From Agarophyton chilense (Eukaryota > Rhodophyta > Florideophyceae > Gracilariales > Gracilariaceae): a stretch of DNA of 64,000 bases. A program made the position numbers and the translations under genes. The notes beneath the pieces were generated by a model. That model made no database searches and was not told the DNA's origin. It saw nothing but the letters and a program-made list of their open reading frames with translations. The stretch covers positions 124,001 to 188,000 of the forward strand of contig JARGXX010000016.1 in the NCBI GenBank assembly GCA_030374765.1. The letters run 5' to 3'. Within the stretch, counting starts at the first letter, position 1, and the number at the start of each line of letters is the position of its first letter. Positions 57,645 to 64,000 of this stretch are shown in pieces.

Positions 57645-58592
57645 TTTGCTCTCATCGTTTCTTGAAATGGCAATAGGTGATTGATTGCCAAAGTCGCTGT
57701 GCAAAGAAGTATACTATATCCATGGACATGCTCAGCGGAACTGATAATTCTCTTCAGGCGTCGTGAAAAAACGTATGGAAGGAGAGTAGTAGGAGTCAAG
57801 TGATTCGGAAGGCACCAGTTCAACTGGCAATTTGGAGCGCAACAGCAAGACGTTGGACTTCTTAGTGCTAGTTAACTACAGCCGTAATGATGTTGAGATC
57901 GAAGCATTGAGTATGTCTCTGTGAACTATCACAGCGAAGACGTAGTGACGGAGAGTTAGTTTCTGCCTATTAGTATGATAAACGCTCAGCCACAACTGAG
58001 CTTCGAACAGAGGGCCAAGTTCCTCTCAAATCATTGACTAGCTTTAACAGCCAAGGTGTGTACTCACATTCTACTTTCACTTCGGGCTCACCCTGTTGTG
58101 AGAGTCCTTGCCAGAACTAGGCAAGTAGTCCCAACATCTTCAAGACTAACAGAAAGTGGAACGTAAGCAATAGTTCGCACATGCACGGGCCTCTTGCGCC
58201 ACTAAAGCGGGATCGACAAAGTGACCCAGCGGCACCTCCCCTAGCTCGCGCACTCCGTACTCCAATGGCCTGAAACATGTCAGTGGACAGCGCGTAGACT
58301 AGCACGGAAGGTATGTACATGAGGAACGACAAGCGGCGCTGCGCAAGCAGCTCGGCCGGAAACTAGACCTTAGATCACCCATGCCCCTATGGACCAAGCG
58401 CTATACATCAGGTAATGTCTAGTGCCCGGTCCAACGCGTCTTAACTTGTGTGCGCCGGTGCAGTTGAGCTACGCGCACCCAAACATGGAGCGTGGAGCGA
58501 GCGTTGAAGCGGAGCTGTCGAAGTTCGCGGAGGCAGAAGCCTGCCATGGATAGCGGCAAAGTTTGTGCTGCAGGTGAGGAAAGAAGCAGCGA
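57645..58592. other. No gene recognised
   Basis: Downstream region of the PsuG-PsuK gene. Near 58.44-58.48 kb the minus strand resembles the 5' third of a tRNA, but no anticodon or T arm follows. Confidence 0.4.
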
Positions 58593-59134
58593 TTATTGGT
58601 GCTCGGGTGCTACTTTTCCGGAAAAGGGGTCTTTGAAGTGGATGAAGACATTCTTGAGGTGGAGCAGAATGTTGTCAATGGCCTTTGAGCGCACACGATC
58701 GCTGAGCAGCCAGGTGGGCATGGGGGAAGCGGCCCTGCTCTCCTTCTTGGGACTGAGCCTCCATGAGACCTCTCTGAATGCGTCAGCCGTTTGGAGCTGC
58801 GCTCGTTTAATGAGCTTCTCCGTGAGTTGCGGTTCGGAATGAATCGAGTCATTACCGCGCACCGCGCGCGGAATGAGAGCGACATCTTGAAGCGTAACGA
58901 GCACAGTTGTGGTTTCAACAGCGTTCTACGGCACATTGAGACGCAAGAGCACAATGCAGTTGGTGTCTACTTGAGGCTCAACGGATCGAAGAGCACGGCG
59001 AGCGTCTCGGGGCGTAGCGCAACCTCACGCAGCTCGACGAGGCCGGACTCGGCGCTGAAGGAGACGCGCTCGCCGTGGGTGTCCAGCAGATACTGGTCGA
59101 GCACGCGCGTGAGGTCGTCAGCGAGTACGCTCAT
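58593..59134 (-). pseudogene. VPS13/chorein-type N-terminal fragment, broken
   Basis: From the ATG at 59134 the minus strand reads LTRVLDQYLLDTHGERVSFS then GLVELREVALRPETLAVLFD, matching the chorein N-terminal region of VPS13 lipid-transfer proteins (VL--YLGDYVE ... L-L--L-L---AL). After a stop at 58967-58969 the match goes on in another frame: IVLLRLNVP-stop-NAVETTTVLVTLQDVAL, where a tryptophan normally follows the proline (IPW motif), so the TAG at 58926-58928 is probably TGG mutated to TAG. Then comes a 104-codon open piece ending SKAIDNILLHLKNVFIHFKD, matching the family's I---L-V-I--IHIRYED block. VPS13 proteins exceed 3000 residues; only about 180 are here. One frameshift, one nonsense change and the truncation indicate a fragment. 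Confidence 0.65.
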
Positions 59135-59485
59135 AAGCATGCATAAGCATAGCGGGGGATTGGATTGCAGACGCGAGCGCGGACGGGCGGGCTGGTTATG
59201 GAGCGCAAATGGATATGTTGCTCAGCGCACACCACACAGGAGAATGCACTTCTGTGCCAATCGCACTGCCTTCGTGGATGTGGCAACTAAGTTACCTTTC
59301 GTAGCTGTGACGGTCCCACCGCTTTGGCAACCGCACCGCCTCCCCATATCCTATTTGGCCACAAGGCAAGAACTTGCGCAGCACTGTCAGGTGCCTAAGG
59401 TCTCGTACGATGCATAGCGTATTTCATCAAAGCAGTCCCTGGCATGAAGAGGGCGACCAATCTGCCACCAATTCTTAGGCTCTCC
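59135..59485. other. No gene recognised
   Basis: Between the two minus-strand gene fragments; no family motif seen. Confidence 0.35.
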
Positions 59486-59800
59486 TTAAGCCCCTTCCAT
59501 GGTATCGTATTGCGACCACAAGGCCAAATACAGCTCGATCTCGCCCATATTCATATTGCCCACAACCGTACTCAAATCGCAGAATAGATGTCCGACATAG
59601 GCGTACTCCTAATCGAGTAGCATATGAACTTTTTTGCCATTTTCCGCATCGAATTCCCGAAGAGTTAGCTTCTGGGTTATGTTTCAGGGCGCGCGGTATC
59701 GGCGTGTTCTGCTGCAGTGCTCCAAAAAAAGGGCGATGGCTTGGCTCGTGCAATGAGAGAAAGCGATCTCCTGGCTCTTGGAGCAGGCAGCTTGATGACT
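59486..59800 (-). pseudogene. Choline/ethanolamine-kinase-like fragment, broken
   Basis: A minus-strand frame reads GKKVHMLLD-stop-EYAYVGHLFCDLSTVV then NMNMGEIELYLALWSQYD. This resembles the LIDWEYAG---FDLAN segment of the choline kinase/aminoglycoside phosphotransferase fold, with the metal-binding Asp of the D-E pattern kept and the usual Trp replaced by TAG (TGG to TAG). The open frame upstream in another phase (59475-59804) may carry the remains of the preceding part. Too little is left to say which kinase it was. Confidence 0.4.
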
Positions 59801-60429
59801 TCATTCAAAGAATCCTTCATATCTTCTCCAGTGGGGCATTCAAGAACTTATTGACATAATGTTACACCTTTCCATGCAGAGTACGTGGGCAGTCTTTGGT
59901 CTAAATCGCACTGGGAGCCTTGGTACTCGACAAGCATGAGTGTGTGGGGATTAATATCTTCAAGACATTACAAATATTCTAGTCCACTGCTTTGCGTGTC
60001 TCCCAATGCTGCCGTGAACGGGAGGGTGAAGGAGGGGGTGGGAAACAAGCCTTCAATGCGCACTGACGTGGAACAATTGACGGAAAGTGGAAAGTGCACT
60101 GACGCAGTATTGCTACATTGCAAGAGCTGCTGACGCCATCAACAAAAGAAGCAACGAAGATCGCAACCCATTCCATCGCACACGTGTCGCGTGAGACGAG
60201 GCCTCTGCACCCGTCATGTCCACGCGCCGTGCGCCAGTGCTGTCAGAGTCGTGTACTTCGCTCGGCCACCAATTATCGTTCACCGCTTTAGCTAGGTCAC
60301 ATATGGGACTGCCCAAGTCACCCCCCATGTTGCAAGCCCGTGCAAGTGCCACCACCCCCCCTTCGTGGCTCACTGCTCTTTCACCCCTTCCTCGTCCCCA
60401 TCCTCCGTCCGTGCCAAACCGCTCCCGCT
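59801..60429. other. Upstream region of the SPFH gene
   Basis: No gene recognised. A minus-strand ORF at 60113-60373 (hydrophobic C-terminus) has no recognisable family and lies in the likely promoter region. Confidence 0.35.
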
Positions 60430-62634
60430 ATGGGAAAGAAGCGTCCCGTCTTCGAGTTCAAGGGGCTCAGCGGTATTCTCGGAGATTCCTCTTCATCCAC
60501 AACGAAAGCAAGTAACTATACCAGGTCCTCCCCTCGCACCAAGCGTCACCGTCACCGTCACCACAAGTCGCGCCGTCACTACAGCAGGAGAAAGCATTTC
60601 GCTTCCGACCAGCGTTACCGTCGCCGAAAGGCGCAACAACTAATCGATGAGGATGCCGAACAACTTGCGGAGCGCATGAGACGAGACGATGACCACCGCA
60701 ACAGTCTTAGAGATTCTGTAATCGCCGCAAGTGCTCCTCACTCAACTCGTTATTCCGCTCAGCACATTTCACATACTGCGCAGTACTTTCAGCGCACTCG
60801 AGCGCAAGCTGCTCCCGCCGGATATGCTTATGATGGCCAAATGCATGAAACTGAACAGCATCATACGAATGGCTCGCCTGCACCGTACTCCCCACCACCA
60901 CCACCGCCGCCGCCGCCACCGCCAGGCGCTCCTGGCGTGCAACCCCCGAATCCAACGGGTTCCGAGCGCAGTCGCCCGCATCATTCTCGCGCCCGTCGAC
61001 CGCATTTGGGCCATTCCAGACACTCTGAACAACAGCACACGGAAAACGAAGCCTCGAGAGAAGAGTCTGCGGACCACCACGAAGAAAATTCTGGACAAAG
61101 CGAAGATGAGGGTGATGATGGTGATTTGCTAGGTGGAGGTCGTGGGCTTTTCAGAAAGTTTGCAAATAGCAAGATGCTCAACGCGGCTACCAAGAACAAA
61201 CCAAGACGAAAGAGAAAAATTCTGGCCGCTGCTGGCGCTCTAGCCGGCGCTGCTGCTCTTGCGTTTGCCGGCAAGAAGTTTTTGGATGGTCGAAAGGAAC
61301 AAAGGAAGGAGGACGAGGATCAAGAAGAGGATGACGCTGCGAATGAACATGGTGCAAGTGGTCCCTTTGATTCTGAAGGAATATATATGGGACCGAATCC
61401 ACTGAATCTTGTTCCACCACCGACCAAGTTTAGCGTTAAGGTCCCCCAAAATGAAGCCTTTATTATTGAAAGAGGCGGTCGATTCCATCGAAGGCTGAAT
61501 GCTGGAAGTAATACGCTCATTCCTTGTGTGGATCATATTTCGTTTCGTTACTCACTCAAAGAATCTAGTATGCCTATTGCTTGGCAACAGTGTTTCACTC
61601 GTGATAATGTTCCGATTCGTGTCAATGCTCTTTTGTTTATTCGTGTGGATGACCCGATATCTGCTTCGTATGAGATAGATAATGCATATCATGCAATCAT
61701 CATGCTTGTGCAAAGTTCCATCAAGAGAGAGTTTAATAAACTAACTGTGGAACAAGCATATACGGAACGATATCATCTGGATCAAGCTATCAAAGAAATT
61801 ATCAACACAGCCTCAAGAGCATGGGGTGTTCGTTGTACTCGTTTCGAAATCAGACAAGTTGAATTGCCGGAAGATCTGAGAATGTCTCTTGAAAACGCAG
61901 CCGCCGAAGAACGGAAACGCCGAGAAGAAGTTCGTCAAGCAGAAGCACAGTGTGAAATTATGGTGAATCGGGCAGAGGCGGAGATGCAACTACAGATGAG
62001 GCGTTCACAAGCAAGACAGGTTGACATGGTGAATCAAGCCATCGGTGAAGCACATGCCATCTCTGAACGCAGTGAAGCTATCGCCAACGCCATGCGAGAC
62101 CTCGCAGAAGCGGTTAGTGGACCTGACGGTGAGAAGGCAATGCAGATGCGTATTGCAGAGCAATATCTTCAAGCTTATGGTCAAATCGCCAGTGGTGGAC
62201 CAAATCCACCTCCTGGACCAGACCCACGTCAAGTGGCATCGACAGTGAACGACGCAATCGGATTGTTGAACACACTAGGCCAACCCCATGGAACCGGGCA
62301 CAATCCGTATATCATTCCTGAAACGAACCCCTTCGAGAACGCACCGGGAATTCACCCCCAGGAGACCAGTTCTATGATGAATGGTGCCATGATGCCGGGT
62401 GCACCTGATGTACCCACAACTCTAGTTCATGAGCAACCACTCCAGTGTACGCCTTCAGGCGTTCTGACGCCGGATATGTCGCAAACTACCTCTCAACACG
62501 GTGTTTGGACTTCGACGCCCGCTGCTCAAGGTGGGACAGCATACCCGCAGCCCAAGAAAGGAAAGAAAGGAGGGCTCAAATTGAACGCTGCTCAATTATT
62601 GAAGGGTGCGGCAAAATTGAAGTCGGGACTGTGA
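60430..62634 (+). CDS. SPFH/Band 7 (stomatin-like) membrane protein with long disordered N-terminus
   Basis: 734 residues, no intron. The ATG at 60430 (MGKKRPVFEFKGLSGIL) is chosen; the frame is open upstream only to a GTG. Residues about 35-75 are Arg/His/Lys-rich (TKRHRHRHHKSRRHYSRRK), about 154-166 is a proline run, 190-245 is His/Glu-rich, and about 262-282 is an Ala/Gly-rich hydrophobic segment (AAAGALAGAAALAFAGKKF) that may anchor the protein. The SPFH domain spans about 335-500 (KVPQNEAFIIERGGRFHRRL, FTRDNVPIRVNALLFIRVDD, RYHLDQAIKEIINTASRAWG, VELPEDLRMSLENAAAEERK). An Ala/Glu/Arg-rich coiled coil follows to about 610, then a Pro/Gly-rich tail and a basic end. The core is closest to stomatin-like protein 2/paraslipin, which scaffold membrane microdomains, often mitochondrial. 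The N-terminal extension is unusual for that group. Confidence 0.88.
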   Translation: MGKKRPVFEFKGLSGILGDSSSSTTKASNYTRSSPRTKRHRHRHHKSRRHYSRRKHFASDQRYRRRKAQQLIDEDAEQLAERMRRDDDHRNSLRDSVIAASAPHSTRYSAQHISHTAQYFQRTRAQAAPAGYAYDGQMHETEQHHTNGSPAPYSPPPPPPPPPPPGAPGVQPPNPTGSERSRPHHSRARRPHLGHSRHSEQQHTENEASREESADHHEENSGQSEDEGDDGDLLGGGRGLFRKFANSKMLNAATKNKPRRKRKILAAAGALAGAAALAFAGKKFLDGRKEQRKEDEDQEEDDAANEHGASGPFDSEGIYMGPNPLNLVPPPTKFSVKVPQNEAFIIERGGRFHRRLNAGSNTLIPCVDHISFRYSLKESSMPIAWQQCFTRDNVPIRVNALLFIRVDDPISASYEIDNAYHAIIMLVQSSIKREFNKLTVEQAYTERYHLDQAIKEIINTASRAWGVRCTRFEIRQVELPEDLRMSLENAAAEERKRREEVRQAEAQCEIMVNRAEAEMQLQMRRSQARQVDMVNQAIGEAHAISERSEAIANAMRDLAEAVSGPDGEKAMQMRIAEQYLQAYGQIASGGPNPPPGPDPRQVASTVNDAIGLLNTLGQPHGTGHNPYIIPETNPFENAPGIHPQETSSMMNGAMMPGAPDVPTTLVHEQPLQCTPSGVLTPDMSQTTSQHGVWTSTPAAQGGTAYPQPKKGKKGGLKLNAAQLLKGAAKLKSGL

Positions 62635-63932
62635 CAGTGGCCCTTTCTTCAAAGTTGGCTTTGATTCAGCCTCTTTGCTCTTGTTTGTAAGTGAAACAGT
62701 ACGAAAACCGGCTTTGTGTAGTAAAAAAAATCAAGTTGTGTTTTGCAAGGAGAGGAGGGTGTGATGCCACACACGTTGCCAGCATTGTCACTTGCGTAGC
62801 GGTAAAGAGATTGCTTTTTTTTTTTTTTTTTGTTTCTTTGTGCACATGCCGTTGTTGAAGAACGAGGGACTTACACAGAATGTGTAATCATCTTTGTCGC
62901 TGAACTGTTGTTGAAAACTTTCCCAGCGCTATCGCGCTTGGGCTGTTCCATTTGCAGTCCACTCGATTCCCTTGAGGAGACCCATATTGTGGACTGCGCC
63001 GAGTGATGATATCGAATATTACAGGGTGCCATTCACCAAGTGCACCGCGTTGATATGAGGTTTGATTGACGACAAGAATAACGGCATGATGCTTGTGGTG
63101 GTGCAGTGTGGGAGAAAAGAGGCGAATGCATGCAGTGTATCAGTGGTGTTTATTTGAGCGGTTTGAACGTGAGGATGATCTATGAGAGAGAGACGCGTAC
63201 GAAGTGTAGCAATTCAAAAAAGAATGGGCAATGTTTGTTTGAATCATTGAAAGCTGTTGTCGAAATTGGTCAGGAATTGGTGCTAGGGTTGAAACGTTTT
63301 AGTTGCGTTGGGTTGTGGACAAAGTGCGAGAGGTGTCGTTGAATTGTGAGCGACCAGTTGCGTTAGTACGCATGATATTGAAGAAACGGGATGGGATGTG
63401 CTTGTGACTCGTGGTTCTCATACGAACGCATTTGACGGAATAAGAAACAAACTGCTGACAGAGGTGACCCATTGCGCAAACCAAGGATGGACAAAGACTT
63501 GTGATGAGCGGCGATACAAGTTTCGAGACAGCATTGGGAGTTGATGAGATAAGGAGATGTCACGAATGATGTTTATTGCGGGGTCGCGAAAGGGGGGGGG
63601 GGGGGGGTCACTGCGTATGCATGATGCATGCATGCAACGAAGGCGCGAGTACTTTTTCCATGGCGCGGTCGAAGCTAAAGAGGGGGGTCGATTTGGGTGC
63701 ATTGGAGAGGGAGCGCATCGTGTGCGTGCATCGCTTGTGTGTTGTGTTCCACGTGTGATGAACGCACTTGTCCATATTGCACTTTTTCCGTTGGCCTCGA
63801 CAGCGCACGGTGACACACACACACACACACCCAGCGCTCCACGCACGTCCACCACCCCCTTACTGCGCTTGCCCCGCTTTGAGCCACAGCCACAACACGC
63901 TTTAGATCCGCGCGAGAAGAAGCGTTTCCGCA
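62635..63932. other. Intergenic DNA with homopolymer tracts
   Basis: Downstream region of the SPFH gene and upstream region of the next gene. It contains a 17-base T run (62815-62831), a 16-base G run (63592-63607) and a short CA microsatellite near 63810-63830. No gene was recognised; long frames here have no coding character. Confidence 0.4.
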
Positions 63933-64000
63933 ATGAGTTCAACACAAGATTCGCACTCGGAACAAGGCGAGAGTGAAGCGCTGAGTGACGAAAACCTGCG
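63933..64000 (+). CDS. 5' end of a gene cut by the window edge
   Basis: From the ATG at 63933 an open frame runs to the window end: MSSTQDSHSEQGESEALSDE and two more codons. It is a Ser/Glu/Asp-rich start typical of a disordered N-terminus. The preceding CCGCA gives an acceptable start context. Family cannot be told from 22 residues, and chance is possible. Confidence 0.35.
   Translation, partial: MSSTQDSHSEQGESEALSDENL

Noticed and set aside
58440..58490. tRNA-like sequence on the minus strand (GGTGCGCGTAGCTCAACTG)
   Set aside because: The acceptor/D-arm start is tRNA-like, but there is no anticodon stem or T arm with GTTCGA at the right distance. At best a fragment.
58926..58971. 45-bp GT..AG intron within the VPS13-like fragment
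   Set aside because: Splicing it joins the wrong frame; reading through with one frameshift and one TAG keeps the family alignment.
63418..63945. 175-codon minus-strand ORF
   Set aside because: It runs through a homopolymer G tract and a CA microsatellite, overlaps a similar plus-strand frame, and shows no conserved motif.
1..64000. CRISPR arrays, bacterial operons, prophage or rRNA genes
   Set aside because: None seen; gene structure and elements are eukaryotic.

Overview
The window is nuclear DNA of a eukaryotic microbe. Host genes are intron-poor, and the one intron that can be placed precisely is 95 bp with GT..AG ends. LTR retrotransposons and eukaryotic-type DNA transposases are plentiful. 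The mix (secreted NLP-type cytolysin, metzincin protease, a lactonase beta-propeller, a fused PsuG-PsuK enzyme, a stomatin-like protein, and PIF/Harbinger-like, Plavaka/Tnp2-like, copia and chromovirus elements) would fit a fungus, an oomycete-like protist or perhaps a red alga. Nothing here decides between them.

Layout. 1-4.1 kb: a broken metzincin protease gene and a broken NLP copy (minus strand), then an intact secreted NLP gene (plus). 4.1-7.2 kb: AT-rich DNA with a recurring CATATG-centred palindrome, then a small GC-rich block with a tandem duplication and two hairpins. 7.208-18.606 kb: a complete GC-rich Ty3/gypsy chromovirus on the minus strand, with 865/866-bp LTRs, target duplication AAACC, a polypurine tract, a gag divided by a UAG stop, a gag-pol -1 frameshift site, and an extra 591-codon ORF in antisense orientation next to the 3' LTR. 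18.95-19.84 kb: a divergent solo LTR of the same lineage. 20-25.3 kb: remains of a DDE transposase and of a second, old chromovirus that keeps the same antisense ORF convergent with a chromodomain.

27.5-42.2 kb is a graveyard of Plavaka/Tnp2-like DNA transposons and an accompanying gene, with strong strand asymmetry in base composition. Two inverted copies of the accompanying gene flank a broken fragment of a host tRNA-modification gene (TsaD/Qri7 family). 45.5-48.9 kb is a decayed copia-type element. 52.1-53.5 kb holds another DDE-transposase remnant and a near-perfect 264-bp inverted repeat.

53.9-64 kb is the host gene block: a secreted lactonase-like propeller, pseudouridine-5'-phosphate glycosidase/kinase, broken VPS13-like and choline-kinase-like fragments, an SPFH/stomatin-like membrane protein, and the first codons of one more gene. 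The PsuG-PsuK enzyme carries out both steps of pseudouridine breakdown in one chain. The other host genes show no obvious shared pathway. All homology calls are from reading motifs; no database search was run.
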